A stretch of 64,000 nucleotides of DNA, taken from the NCBI RefSeq assembly GCF_905475395.1, contig NC_058337.1:15984983-16048982 (forward strand), read 5' to 3'. Positions 12,101 through 27,100 of this stretch are shown here, piece by piece. Both the position numbers and the translations under genes were made by a program. The stretch is from Chrysoperla carnea. Taxonomy: Eukaryota > Arthropoda > Insecta > Neuroptera > Chrysopidae. Under the pieces are notes generated by a model that did no database searches, was not told the DNA's origin, and saw only the letters and a list, made by a program, of their open reading frames with translations. Within the stretch, counting starts at the first letter, position 1; each line of letters opens with the position of its first letter.

Positions 12101-15100
12101 AGTGTGTTTCAATATTTTTAATTTGACATTCAGTATGACATTTACATGTAAGGAATTGCAAATTAGTCATAATAGCCTCCTTTAACGCCAAAATTTTTCA
12201 CTGGAAGCGCTGGCATCGATTTTATTGTCCCTACCATGACTACGCACACAACGAATATTAATAAATCGATTAAATAACAACACAACAACCTTCAAAATAA
12301 TTGCAATATTCAATGTGCTGATTATTTAGTACAATAGCATGTGTTCTAATTTGGTTACGCCCCTAATAATGATGAGTACTTTGTAATATAAGAATTAAGG
12401 TAGTAAGAGCACCAAGGCAATTTTAGATTTGAGGGTGAAATTGTTTGTACCTTATTTTTAACTTTGATGATGAATTTTGTTATAACTTTATGAATGTTTT
12501 TCGAAATATTGAAAGCTAAATAATTAAACAAAATTTTCGATATTTAGAAAATTACTCCAGATATCGAAAAATTTTATTCTTTCTTTTCGTCTTATATTGT
12601 CAAGTTATAACACAATTTAACTGATTAAAGTTTTAACTTAAATTTAAATAGTTCTATTTTATTTTCCACTGACTATTTAGATAGATAGATACATAGATAG
12701 TAGACCGATTAGTTTTGGATAAATCAATGAAAACATATCACTCATCTACCGTTTTACCATAAAACCAATGTTAAATATGCCTACTTTTGAAATAATTTAA
12801 TTATTTAAATAATCGTTCAACTCCCCCTAAAATTATCAGAATTGATTTAGACTTAGTCCAACTTCTTTAGTCCAAGTTTTTATTTAAAATTGTCTTGGTG
12901 ATCGCACATCCTTAATGTTTATAAGATTCTCAGGAAATGTATTTAGAAAATAGTCTTTATATGAGAATATGAGAATATTTGAAACGTTTAAGGTTCATAT
13001 GTTCAAAACATCTACGGAGGTATCATAATGCAAAACTAACACGTGGGGTACTAATCTAATTTTATCCGACATCCAAGTATTGAAATTGTTTTCTAAAAAA
13101 CCTGATATTCATGATTAAGCTATAAATGGTAAATTAGGAACTTGGACGTTTGGCTTATGTAAGGTAATTATGTACGTCAGCTATGTGCCAAGTGGCGAAC
13201 TAACTTCTTTTTTAATTTCCCAGTGAGATAGTTATTATAATGGGTCCAATTTTTCAAATTGAAAATTTAGACATATCTCCACGTTTCAAGGCCTTTAGAG
13301 TCGAATAGGCTTATTTTTTTCATCATGGACCTGATTAGGTTTTGAGCAAAATCGGTTAAGCCTTTTATTGTACCGAATGAAAAATTGTATAATTGTCACT
13401 ATTATCACTTTTCATTTATATAGTTTTAACGTCATGGGGGGTGCAGGGAGCGAAGTACCCGCTGGGGTCCCAAGGGGCGCAGGGTCCCAACGGGCTCCAT
13501 ACCACTGGGGGTCCACGGAAAAACGGGAAAAAAATTTTTACAAAAAAAATTTTAATATTAAAACATATGATATTTTTTTATCCTTTCCACTGGCAAGTTA
13601 GTCATGCGGACCTTTCGTGTCGCACCTAGACCGCTTTTTTTCATAAAATCTTATATTGTTATACGTTCCATGTAAAAATGCATTTTCTTTTGAAAGCATC
13701 TTTATTTGACAGAGCGTATCCTACATATTTCATAAAACAAAACACCTTAAAATAAAATGGGTGAGAAATATTTGCATGATTAGAGAAATACTTGCATTCG
13801 TTTTTAGAAATAACATTTTCTGAAAGAGACTCGTATTAGGTATTCATTTATTCTACTAAAGCTTTCGGCGAATGGCAAAGGTTGTAAATTTTGTTTACGG
13901 ACCGAAATCGTAAAATAAATATTTTGCCCAATATACTTTAATTTAGCAAAGTGGATAATAAACAATAAAATTTAATAAACCATAAAAATAACATTTAATC
14001 AACATAAGAAATAAAATTGAACATAAATTTTAATTATTGTAAAGAGTAAAGACACCCCTTAACTTGTATTCATATTTCACACTGTCAGTTTGTTTAATTG
14101 TTTGTTTGTTTTGTTCCTCTTCTAAGCCAAACGGAAATTTAGATCAGCGAAACTTTTGCACACAGAGATACCTGCATTTATGGGGAGTTGTAAGCTTTTA
14201 GAATAATTTTATTCGAATAGAATATCTTATTTAACACAGAGAAAGAAATAAAACAAAAAAAATTGCCGAAATTGCTTTAAAAACCCAGGAAAATTATTTT
14301 CCAGGATTATCTTTATTTGGATGCAAGAAATAATCTTTGAAGAATCTCCTAAACTATTAAGTTTATGGCAGATTTAGTTATTAATGACCTATGTTGCTCA
14401 TTTCTGAACTTTAATGGCCTGAGCAGAAATGACCTATGAAAAATCTCATAAACTATAAAGTTTATGTGCAGTTTTAGTTATTAATGACCTATGTTGCTCA
14501 TTTACGAACTTTAATGTCCTGAGCACGCTATAAAAATTTTAGTTTGATATCTCTTTTCTTTTTTGAGTAATCGTGTTTCAGACGAAAAATAGTTTTTTTT
14601 TCAGGATTTGAAGCGGTTGAATGAAAAGTAAACCATACACACAGATAGATTATTAATAGACATTTCAAAGGTTAAAATAAGCTCGAGCAGAATATGAAAA
14701 ACGAAAAATCAAGAGAGTTTGTCGTTGAAAAATGAGCAATTTTAACGGAAAATTTGAATAATCTCCAATAAAAAATGTTTTTTGGTTGTATAAAAATTCA
14801 TGCTTGTTCTGTAGTAAAAAAGAAACACTTTCATCAAGGTTCATGAAAATTAAATTTGTTTTGCCTGAGAAAAAAAAAGAAAAACCAAAAAAAACAGTTT
14901 TTCGCGATTTTGTCATGAATTTGAGGTTTTGAAAAAATTCCCGTATCAAAGTTTTCCAATTTATAATTATCAAAAACTTTCCTGCTGAACATTTTCCGCT
15001 AGGTGATCATTTTTCGCCCTAAATCGAAAAAAACTTTTTCAACCACTAAAATGAACCCCAATTTCATAATTTCCAAGGGTCTCGAGTTTAATAGTTCTTT

Positions 15101-18100
15101 ACTATGTTAGTTACACCCCAAACTCACATTTCCACCTAGTCGCTACCTGTTAATAATTAAATTATGACGAAAAAAAAACTTAATTACACTACACTATAAA
15201 TATAACCCCGGTGAAAAAACTTCACTTGGATTTGAAAAACTTCACTTGGATTTGAAAAACTTCACTTTCACTTGGAGCAGAAAAACCTTTATTTTCCTGG
15301 GTATATTCCTACAGAAACTTTCGATTGAAGTATATGTATTATGTTCATTATAACTTGTTTATTTACCTAAAACACACGACGAAGCTTTGGGCAAATGCTA
15401 GTAATTTATAAATATGGAATTAATGTAATTAAATGTTTAGCTTCAATAATAATAATTGATGTTATTAACGATACCTATGGTTGTATAGGTATTTTTGATA
15501 TAATGATATAGCTAGACTAGTCACATCAGATCAAGAACTCAGCGGGAGACATTAATGACCAAATAACCGAGGCCTTCGAATATTTATATATAATTTTTCG
15601 TGGAAATTAATTAAATTAATTAAAAGTATATCGAAGGTCTGTTATTTTAAATTAAAACTCCAGAGGACGCGAATAAAATGTATTACCTATTCAGCCACGC
15701 TCTTTTTGTCACCTATGGAGAAGGAGTAGATGTGAGTTATGGAGACTGTTACATATTTTTGGATGTATTTTTAACAGTTTCTGTTTATAGCGTTTTCTCG
15801 ATTAGTGATGCATAAACTATTTTCTTCCGAGACCCATATTTCTTCTAAACAATTTTCTTCGATCAATAGTAATAATTTTTAATATCTTTATTTTAATGTT
15901 TCCTACCGTTTGTTGTTGTGAAAGGGCCAACATTACGCTACACTGTGTTCGTTTTTGTGACGTTTAAACTGGGATACCACATATGCAATTTGAAAGAAAA
16001 TATTAAAAGCGGGGTGTGGAAGGAGTTAATAATTATCTCCTAAAAAATACGGGGGCCACTTCATGAAGGTCAGAATTTTGTATAAATTTTTCAAATGCAC
16101 TTTTTAGAATGCTAATAAACCTTTTGTTTTTCGTAAATTTTCAAAGATCAAAAAGTGTTAGTAGCATCATAAAAGTTAAATTTGAAAAAACCAATACGAA
16201 ATTCCTTTGAAGCCTAAAAAAAACCTGTTAATTAAAGAAAATTGAAAAAAATACACTCGAACCAGGGCACGAACCCGGACTTCTTGGATTCATGTCAAGC
16301 GCCCTACCAATTAGGCCATTCGAGTTCTAGACACTTTAATTAAATTAATTTAGTTATTTATGTTACGCATAATAATTTGGGCATTGAAGCTTAAATGACT
16401 CGGAGACCGTACATTATCGGACTTTGGTTCCATGAATACTATTTTAATCGTGACGTTGAAGAGAAGGGTTTCCAAAGTTTCATAAAAGTTTCCCGAAGAA
16501 CGTGGAGGGTTATTTGCTTTTAAAAAGGTCTATAATGAACGAATAGTGGGAAGAAATATCAGATGTATTTACATTGAATTAATTACATAGGATATTACTC
16601 CTTAACTTACAATCAAAAAAACATGTTTGGTATCCAACATTTGGTCGAAACATTTCAGGCAAAATTGTTGTATTGTCAGCTGTCAAACACATTCCAGTAA
16701 CCACTGCTGGTACACTCCATGCATAAATGTTGTAATAAATAAAACGTTTACGTTCGAGCATTCGCCGACGTGTACTTCCACTCACTGATTTTGTTCCACT
16801 GAAAAAGCAAAATAAATTATTCTTTGGCTGTAACTAAAGATTTAATAATTCTAAAAGTATTACTAAAATTGTTATATTTTAGCCCGTATAAAATTTAAAA
16901 AATAAATTGACTGTTAAAATGAAGTAATTAACTAGTAAAGACCTGGGAGCAAATACCTATTGGTGGCAAATATTAAACAACAAATAACAGACTCCATATA
17001 TTTTTTATGGAAAACATTACAAATGTGATTGGCTTATTCGGTATTTGGCATAATATTCGCTAAGCTGTGGTTCTTGAAAAGACGCTATTTTTTCTACCCA
17101 GAAAAATTATTGGAATACCAGTATTTTTTAATTTTTGTTCTAGATTTACTTAAGTTTATGTTTTTGGTTGCTCAAAATATGATTTTTTAGCAAAAGACTG
17201 AATTTTCGAGTCGCCATTTTGAGGTTTAACATTTTTTCAGTACAAATTTGGATTCAGTGATCATCCAGGTAGCATATTTTTTGTTCTTGTATTATTGAGA
17301 ACAAGTGAAAACAAACAATTGACTGAGTTAATTGTTGAAATACCATGCATAGTCAGTGTTGATTTCTTTATCACATTACACATACAAACATGTGACACAT
17401 ACATAACTGATAATCAAGTATAGTACATATTATAAAATTTCCGCCTAATTGGCGCCCTCACGGGTAAACAGTGATGTTTACGAAAAAATGTTTCAAACAA
17501 AAGTTGTTTAATTTTTGATAAGGGATATTTTTTATATTTAAACTTTTGTTCTATCTCTAACGGTTTACAAGATGGGTCCTACGGACCCAAGACCCAATTG
17601 ACCTATGATGCTCATTTACGAACTTGACCTCACTTTTTACGTCCTGAGTACGCTGTAAAAATTTCAGCTCGATATCTTATTTCGTTTTTGAGTTATCGTG
17701 TCCACAGGCGGACGGACGGACGGACGGACAACCGGAAATGGACTAATTAGGTGATTTTATGAACAGCTATGACAAAATTTTTTTCCTAGCATCATTATTT
17801 TTAAGCGTTACAAACTTGGGACTAAACTTAATATACTATGTATATTTCATATATACATGGTATAATATGTATATTTCATATATACATGGTATAATATGTA
17901 TATTTCATATATACATGGTATAAAAATAGGTGTTTTCGTCCAAAAATTTACTTTTCTTTTACGATTGTAGGTATCAAGTTCAGGTTTGAACTCAGCGACT
18001 TCGAAGCCCCCCCCCCCCCCGCGGACAATATTTTTCCTTAATATATTTGAAGCCACCAACAAATTTTCAACTCTCTCTTATAATTTTGAGAAAATGGAAA

Positions 18101-21100
18101 CTTAACATTTGCTATTACTTTAATCATAAAGAGATGTATTGTTTTAACCAGATTCGGATACGTTAAAAAAGCATTTCAAAAATAGTTCTAGTTTAGGGAG
18201 TTTTAAAAATTATCACGGCAGCATATTCCTCAACAAATAAAGTATTCCTCACTATACACAAATTAATTGTTATTACTTATTGCTGTTGTTTACTTATATA
18301 TCCTCTTCGATATCTAAATCGACGTGTTTTCACTCAAAACCTTCTTTTTTCTTCCTAAGTACGCTATAAAAATTTCAACTTGATATCTTTTTTCGTTTTT
18401 CCTTGATATACATATTTCATATATGCATGCTATAAAAACATGAAAAAGAAATTGCCTTTTAAAATATACAGGTACATCTTTTATCTTAAAATAACGGTTA
18501 AAAGTTTGTGTATAGTAAATCTCATACAAATTATAAAATTGATACTTTAAAAAATTAGAAATAATAGAGAACTTTAAAAAATAAGAAAAATGTTGAACAC
18601 TACACTCAATTGCCATTTTGGTACATTTTTGGATTAACTAAAATATGACAAAAGACAGTTTTAAATTAGCTGGAAATTTTGATATCACGATCGATCTAAC
18701 AAACTTTCAGTTTTTTTTCTTCACATTTTTAGTGTGTTAAAATTCCAATTTTAAGATTTTTTCTAAAACTTTTGAGTATTTTCAAAAGATTTCAATGCCA
18801 ACTTTTAGTGCGAAAATGATCGAAGTTTGTATACTGCTCTAAATATATTTTATTCGTTCTTGAAAATTTCGAAAAACGCTTTTTGTGAAACAGGTCGAAA
18901 TTATGATAAATGCCACTTTTCCATTTTCCAACATCGACTAGCTTACTTACGGATCTTTCTGTATCTCTAGCGGGTTTTTGAAAAAAAATGTGAAACATGA
19001 AAAAACTTTAAAGTGGCTCTAACTCGACAGCCGTGCATTTTCAACCTATTATTACTTGGTCATATTTGTTGCAAATGATCTCTTGTATGAACCCTTACAA
19101 AGCTGCCATCGAATTACCAAAACTCTGTATATTTCGAATAAAATAAACATATGTGTGTTTACAAATATACAGTTGAATACTTTTAAGCTTATGGGAATAT
19201 TTATTTTAATAATGTTTTATATCAAGAATGAATATTTCATATTTATACACAACATATACATTTTTATTTATTTTCCTTATAATGAAATTTATTTTTGTAT
19301 TATAGTTTATATAATATTCTGAAATAGTTATTTTTAGTTTAGTATTATATTATCATATAAAATAAGAAACTATTGTAAGCGACTTAAAATTATACATTTC
19401 AGGCAGAGTTTCACTAGCAATTTCTCTCGTAGATAAACAAGTGTGGCCACAGATGGAATTTATAAAAGGTAAATAGGCCAAAATTTTTGAGCAATAGATT
19501 CCAAAAGTATAAAGTATAAGTTTTGTAATGAGCATAGTAAGATTTTAATTAACGCCTTTTTTTATAAAATGGATGGCGGTCAGGTGAAAAAACGCATAAA
19601 ATATGGAAAAATTCGGATTTGTGGAATGTTTTAAAAGCGAAAAGTGGGAGTTCTAAAAAATAATTTTGGTTATACCATGTGGGCCAATAACCATTAGTAT
19701 CTAAAATATCTTCGAATCTCTTAATTTCAGCAAAAATTTGTGCCCTATATTCCCAAAATGATCATAAATTTGACCCCCGCCGTCAAAGTCGTTTAAAAGT
19801 CAGCTCGGGTAAGTAATATATAAGAGATAGAACGCAATTAAAAAGTTCTTGATGAAAAAGTAAACATTATTTGTTTAAAACTTTATGTCATAATTCAAAT
19901 AGCTTTTGAAAGTATTGAATGTAAAAATCCCTGCAGATGAAAGTATCTTTTTGCATTGAATTTTTAATAAGTAAATGTGGCAAACTTAAAATTATCAAAT
20001 TTTGTTCAAAATTGTTGTTAAAATTACTAATAAGTTCTCAAAAAATCAAATGATAACATGACTGTCAAAGTATTGGATTTAAATTCAATTTAGGACTCGA
20101 ATTCTACCAATTCTATTCATATTACGAAGATATTTCAAGCAAAATTTGTTTACTTCTTTTATTATCAGGAAAAACTTTCTAAAATAAAGTGGTGTTTTCT
20201 CATCGTTTAAGAGTCCGCTCTGACTTTTTAAACTATTTCGAAGGATTTGGAAACTAAATTTTAATTATTTTCGTCTTTATTATATAGGCTATCATTTGTG
20301 GGTTAACGTATTATAAGTGAGTAATAGATATCATATTGTCGGATGCTAAGAGAATGCATAAAACAGAGAATGCGGACTGGACTCTCAGAGAATGCATAAA
20401 AAATTTGATTTTTAAATGTTTCAATCATATATAGGGGTGATACTGTTGCCTTATGAGAACTTTAAATATTATTGCTAATTATTGCTAACATGCTAACGAA
20501 GGTGCCTTCCGGTACAATAGGTGGTAAAGAACCTATGTACACTAGGGTGTAATCTATGGTACATTATGATATTGTGTCATTGATCACAAAATAATAAAAT
20601 ATAAATTCGTTTGTTTTTATTGGTAATCGTTTAATATTTAAATTCTCAAAAAAATAGATAGTATGTAAACATTTAGATTATTTTCATTGCAACATTTATA
20701 AATTTTACTGTATAAAACATTTAAAATTTGGATTCCAGGTGCTACACTCCCAAATATATTATTCACGGCTTAAAGGGCATCTTTAAAGATGTGTTGATTC
20801 AATTTTGGTTTTCGCTCTATTATACTTCAAACCTTTAACCTTTCATTTGTAATTTGTAATAAAATGTAGACGGGTGGTAAACCGTAAACAGTGTGACTTT
20901 TTACATTGTAAAAGCATTAACGAGAAACATGAAACTTTCAGTATTAAAGGGCCAGTTTTAAGACTTAGAAAGGTACACTTTATGATATGAGCTTCAAGAC
21001 TAGCTAGCGCTTGAATATAATAATAAACCCTTTTGTAGATGATTTGCAAAGTTTTTAAATGCAGTCAGTTTGGTGAGTAAGTGGTATATGCCACACATGT

Positions 21101-24100
21101 TCTCACTTGTTTTTTGTTTTCATGTGAAACATTCTTTTCGCAATGTTTCATAATTTTTATAATTTGTTTGTTTGTTTATAGACAAGGTATTTTATTAATA
21201 ATACATGGTAAACAATTTAGCTGGTAATTTCTAAAATGCACCGTTTTTGGAAAAATGTTCCATGTAAAAGTTGTTCTTAAATTCGGCTCTTGAATTGCAG
21301 CTTGATTTATTTTTTAAAATCTACTATACCCATACCCGGAAGAAGATTGATAAAAAAAATTTTATATTGGAAAAGTATTCTTGAAATAACAAACGCCTTT
21401 TTGCAAACATTTTTTCATAAACCTAATAAATTCGGCGAAAATCGAACGCAGAAGTCTAGCTACACTCATTTTTGCATTCAATTAGTTTAGATCTGCGAGA
21501 AAATCTCTTATCATTTAAAACTTATGGAAATAAGTACCTATAGTCGCCCCGCCGAATCTGAGCATACTAAATTCAAAATCAATCTTACAAGTGGATTGAA
21601 AAGAATTGGTATGCATACATATATCATAGCCGTTCAACAGTTTGAGGCCCTTATATTATTTGAAAATGTGACCTCTGCAAATGCATGGCAAATATTCATT
21701 GTTCATTGTTTTTTACACGCAAAAAATATTTGGTATGAGTTTGATGTTTGCTGCCCCGAGTTATTATTTTTGCCATAAGTGTGGCCGTTCTTAACTTGAA
21801 ATGGGAGAGAATGTTTTTATTAGTGAATTTTTCTTAAAATATGAATGTCAAAATACAGTAAAAATATTCTATTTTAAAGGAGCCCAGACCACTGTATTTG
21901 GGAAATGCCTTTCGGTCAAATGTCGCCATAATTTAGGAAAATATTCTTCTTGTCATTCTGAACATATGTATCAATGGGCACAAATCTCGCCAACATGCGA
22001 TTTTCGAAATATTACATGTCAAAATTTCCGATATACATTGAATTTCAAGCGGTGCTATGTCATTCAATATGCAATCGCATAATTTACGCTTGAAACAATG
22101 ACAGGAATAAATTGGTTTTTGCCAAGGTTACAGATAAGGTTACCCAAAACTGTTCTAGCTATCTTCAAGTATATTGATATTTAGCAACAACTATTAAAAT
22201 GGACTTATATATAATTGCTGTTACAAACCTTTGAGCCATACTCGATATGATGCTCGTACGCGCTCCTCATCAACCAGACTATTGAAAAAGTTTAAAAGTC
22301 CAAAACCATGGAAACGGTCCTAAAGTTTTGAATGTACAATTATTCAAAAAGAATTGGAAAAAAAGTATTTTGTTCTTGAAACATAAACACACATGCACGC
22401 ATGGCGCGCCCAATTTTTATTTTGCAGAATAATTATTTGAAAAAGAGCATTTTTGGCCACTACCGATTGTCATAACTCGGGAAAAAATCAAGAGGTACTC
22501 TAGGAAAGTTGGGTAACTTCATCTGATACTTTGGCAGAAACTAATTCATTCCTGTTATCGTTTTAGCCATAAATTATGCGGTTGTATACGATATAACACC
22601 TCTTGAAATTCAATAAAAATCGGGAAATTTGGACATGGAGTATCTCGAAAACGGTACATTGGCGAAATTTGTGCCCATTGAGAGTATTTTCCCGAATTCT
22701 GGCGACATTTGACCAAAACCCATTCTTCATATACAGTGGTCCTTTATCCAAAAACTATAATAAGTATGTTATCAATTATATTTTTTTCTTTAGTCATGCA
22801 GTAAGTTTAGTAAGTTCTTCCTTTCCGCACTGCTTCAGTAGCGATAAAAAGCTAATTGTTCTTTGCATTAAAAAAAACTAATTCCTTATTCATAAATTAA
22901 AAAATTAAGTGCGAAAATCGTGCAGATGGTCTCTACACCCACGAGCGGTTATAGCTATTAAGTCTAAAATCTTGCGTGCATTTGACATTACGCGGACTCG
23001 TTGCACAGTATATCTACTATTATATCTTTATTTAAAATTTTATAATAATATTTACTTTAAAATATATTAATAACTATTTAAATACTATACTATAAAATAG
23101 AATTGATGGCACTGTTTATATTGCTTTATTTCGTTAATTTATATAATTTTCAATTATATATTTATACACCACTATTCTAAAAGAAGAAGTTCAGTTTGCG
23201 TTAAAATTTAGTAAAAAACCTGGTACCGATAATATTTGAGCAGAAATGATTAAATCATTGGAAGGTTTTCGTGTTGAAAAATTAACAACTTTAACCAATA
23301 AAATATACAATACTTCTATTCGCTCCGTGCGTGAGTTTCTTTTCCATGGTAACAATACACTACTTTAATTATAGAATTGTATGGATGCATATATAATTGG
23401 ATGGATTGCATTTAAGACTTAAATTGAAAATTTAATATTATTGTTTCACAAATTTAAATAAATAATTATGATAATTTACATTTGAAAAATAATATTTGTG
23501 CAATTTGATTTCTTATTTTCACAATTTTTAATGCATTAAGTTTAATTAATTCGTGTTTTACAATAATTTTAATTTGACATTTCTATAACATTAACATGTA
23601 AAGAACTGCAAATTAGTAATAACAGCCCCCTTTAACGGCAAAATTTTTCACTGGAAGCGCTGGCATCGATTTTATTGTCCCTACCATGACTACGCACACA
23701 ACGAATACAGGTATACTCCCTAATCATTTATGTAAATGCATCAGAAAAACTTCTGTAATGTAACAAACTGCCACGTAACAAAAATCATGTGCCAGATTAT
23801 ATTAAATCGCATGCGAAATATTTTAATACCAGAAATAGGGTAGGATCAAAGTGGTTTTGGACCCAACAAAGGCATTCGAAATACCTTATTTCAATTTTGG
23901 ATCTTATGCGAGAGGTTTCTAGAAGTCTCTTTTAGGAAGCCATTTGATAAAGTTTCATACGACAAATTAGTTTTATTTTTAAAAGCTATCCCGTTAGAAA
24001 TTAGACCAAACTACACAATGGGGCTCAATTGATTATCGATGAGGCATGTCCAGTAGGGAATACCCATATTGAACTTTCCTATTTAGGACTCGGAACACAG

Positions 24101-27100
24101 CCCTGTGCTAAAATCTTTGAAGTATTATATCAGTTTTGCTTGCATATCTTCAAAGTGCCTTGATCACAATAAACACAGTTTTGGGGCCTCTTGCGGGGCA
24201 AAATTGTGATTTATTCCATTTTAAAATTGTGATTTTTAACATAGTACCTTATGGAAGAACTAACAATAATTTTAATTGTACAAAAATTAATCGGTGATTT
24301 AGCTTCAAAGAAGTTTTCATCATGAAGAAAATTAATTACAGATTCTGTTTATGCAAAAAAAAACAGAACCAACCTTACGGTGATTTCCAAAAATAACACA
24401 AACTTTGGTTTTTAACATTTAAACGTCAAAAACTAGTCAAATTGACGTTTAAATTTTATCCTTTACGATATTTTTAAAGCTTTAAAAAACATTTACGTGA
24501 TGCAAATATTATTTTTATTAATAATTTTATTCACAACTTGTAAATAAAAATTGTTTCATCCCTTTTCTTATCATCCTGTAGATAATAAAGTAAAGATTTT
24601 GTTTTACTCTAAACTCTAAATAATAAGAATCTATAATAATAATTTATTTTGATTTCATTTATATGTTTATATAATCTCTTTGATGATTTAGGTGATATAA
24701 ACTTTAATTTTTTTATTGTACCATGTGTGAAGAATAGACAACTTTACACGATAGCAACATTAAATATCACATTATTTATGTAAAAAATTTTACATAAATA
24801 TTAAATGTCAATCATGAGTCAACGTCTGTTTAAAATTTATATCGTAATAACATTATATGAATTAATAATGTGGTCAATTTAATAAAAAAAATGTATTTAT
24901 TAATAAATAACATGCCAGTCAAATTCTACAATAAAATCGCAAAACGCGATGTAAAGCTGCTTTTTTGGTATGTTATTTGGACTCTGGGGTGTGAATCTAC
25001 GTTTTGCAAGAAAAAAAAGTTGTGCTACACATTTTAGGAGTTTTTGCAGTTTTTACGGATTGCAACGGAATGTTGCATTATGCTAACGTGTCAGTACTTA
25101 GTAACGACTTTTCTCGGTACTAGGTACTGACACGTTAGCATAATGCATTTAGGAAACTTATTACCACGAAATTTCATAACAACGTTAGCCTGAGTGTTTT
25201 TTTAGCTTTAACCCACCTTGCCTCTGAAAAAAACTCTGAACTGTTCATAAATTTTACAATCGTAGTCCACGTAGACTGCTATTTTACACAAAACTGCTTT
25301 GTGTTTTCATTAATGCATTAGACTTTACACCCAAGCACCTGGTTACCTCGGGGATGTTTTTAGTATTCATGGGTGTGCTTTTCGCCTTGAACATGTTTTG
25401 CTTGTGAAAAAAATACTTTTCAATTTTCTTCTTCAAAAAAGGTTTTAATTTTTTCCGCCAAAAAGAAAAAACCTACAGGATTCACGTTTTTCTTAAATGC
25501 AGAAAATGTTCCTACTTTTGGAAAATTTTAGTGGAAATTGCGATAAAAATTTTTAATTTTTACGAAAAAACCTTCCTGCTTGCATAGTGAATAGCTTAGA
25601 ACTATGCAATTTTTGCACATCTCATTAGGAGCTTTAAACTATAAAATTTTTTATAAACAAAGAGATGCTTTATTTAATAAAAATAACGAGTAGTAAAAAA
25701 AAATAAATTCAAATTATTCTAGAGTAGACACACTCCCAAGCTTTAACATGGATATAGAAATACGATTTGTTGTACGATAAATTTCCGAAAGTTATCTATG
25801 AATAAATACTATTTGAATACTTATTATTCATAATGGGTTTCTTCTTATTTATTTTGTTATTTATTATTCGCTATGCATTTAATTATTAGGTATTAGTATA
25901 TTTATTATGTATTAACATATTTATTGGTTTCTTGCATCTGATTGACATTACAACGTTGGTATTATTTGAACAGTATTCTATTAATAGTAAATATTGCGTA
26001 CTGCAATAACTAATAAAGAGATGAAGTTTTTAAAAAATGGGTACTTTTTATATATTTTTATTTATATTTTCTATTATTTTATTTAATTTTTATAGTCGTT
26101 ACCCGCACGCTTCAACCCATGACACCCTAGCCCCCCCCCACCATCGCAAACCAAATTTGCTTAACCCAAAAAATTTAGTGTTATTTATGTGCTAATTAGT
26201 TGCTGTATTCCCGATTTTGTTGCTCCAGCCGTTTAGCTGGAATCAACGATTAAAAGTGGGGTTGCTAGGTTGACGTCACAGTTTTATATAGTTCGAGAGG
26301 ATTTTTCTATTGCAGATCGATACAATTTTAAATAAAAATAATATCAATTGACGGCGCGTCTTCAAATATAGAAAATTTCATCATGTAAATATTGATTATA
26401 GCAATATTAACGAAGAAATCAATGAAGAACAATAATTTCATATCCTTGACAATGTGGTCATCAAAACAAGGTTGTGCACGCTTCGTGAGATGGCGTAACC
26501 ATCATCTCAGTTCTCATATAAGTATTCACTTTTTGCATTTGTGCCGTCATTAAGATTTGGGGGGGGGAGGGCAATTGTGACGCCAACCTAGCACCCCAAC
26601 TTTTAATCGTTGATTCCAGCTAAACAGCTGGAGCAACAAAATCGGGAATAGCGCAACTAATTAGCACAAAAATAGCACTAAATTTTTTGGGTAGAACGAA
26701 TTTGTTTTGTGGTAGTAGGGGAAGGGCATGCATAGGTTGGACTGTAAAAGGTAGACTTTTTCGTAAATGTTTTATCGGATTCTTAAAGCGGGAATAGAGC
26801 AACTAATTAGCACATAAATAGCACTAAATTTTTTGGTTTGAGCCAATTTGGTTTGCGATGGTGGGGGGGGGGGGGGGTAGGGTGACATGGGTTACGCTTC
26901 ACCAGGGAAATAATCAAGACGAATGCAAAGAATAAGTCTAATATTTGATATCTGATATACGTATATTTTATAATTGTAAAAGTTTGTGAGGATACATGGA
27001 TCTTGTCTCTTTCACGCAAAAACTACTGAACGGATTTGGATGGAATTTTGAACACAGATAGTTTATAACCTAGATTAACACATAGCATACTTTTTATGCC

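Noticed and set aside
13430..13520. GC-rich patch (GGGGTCCCAAGGGGCGCAGG) considered as a CpG-type promoter or exon
   Set aside because: It lies inside an intron, no frame resembles a known protein, and it looks like part of a degraded dispersed repeat.
21801..22881. Apparent small genes in both orientations
   Set aside because: They are mirrored arms of a foldback element, so the frames echo each other.
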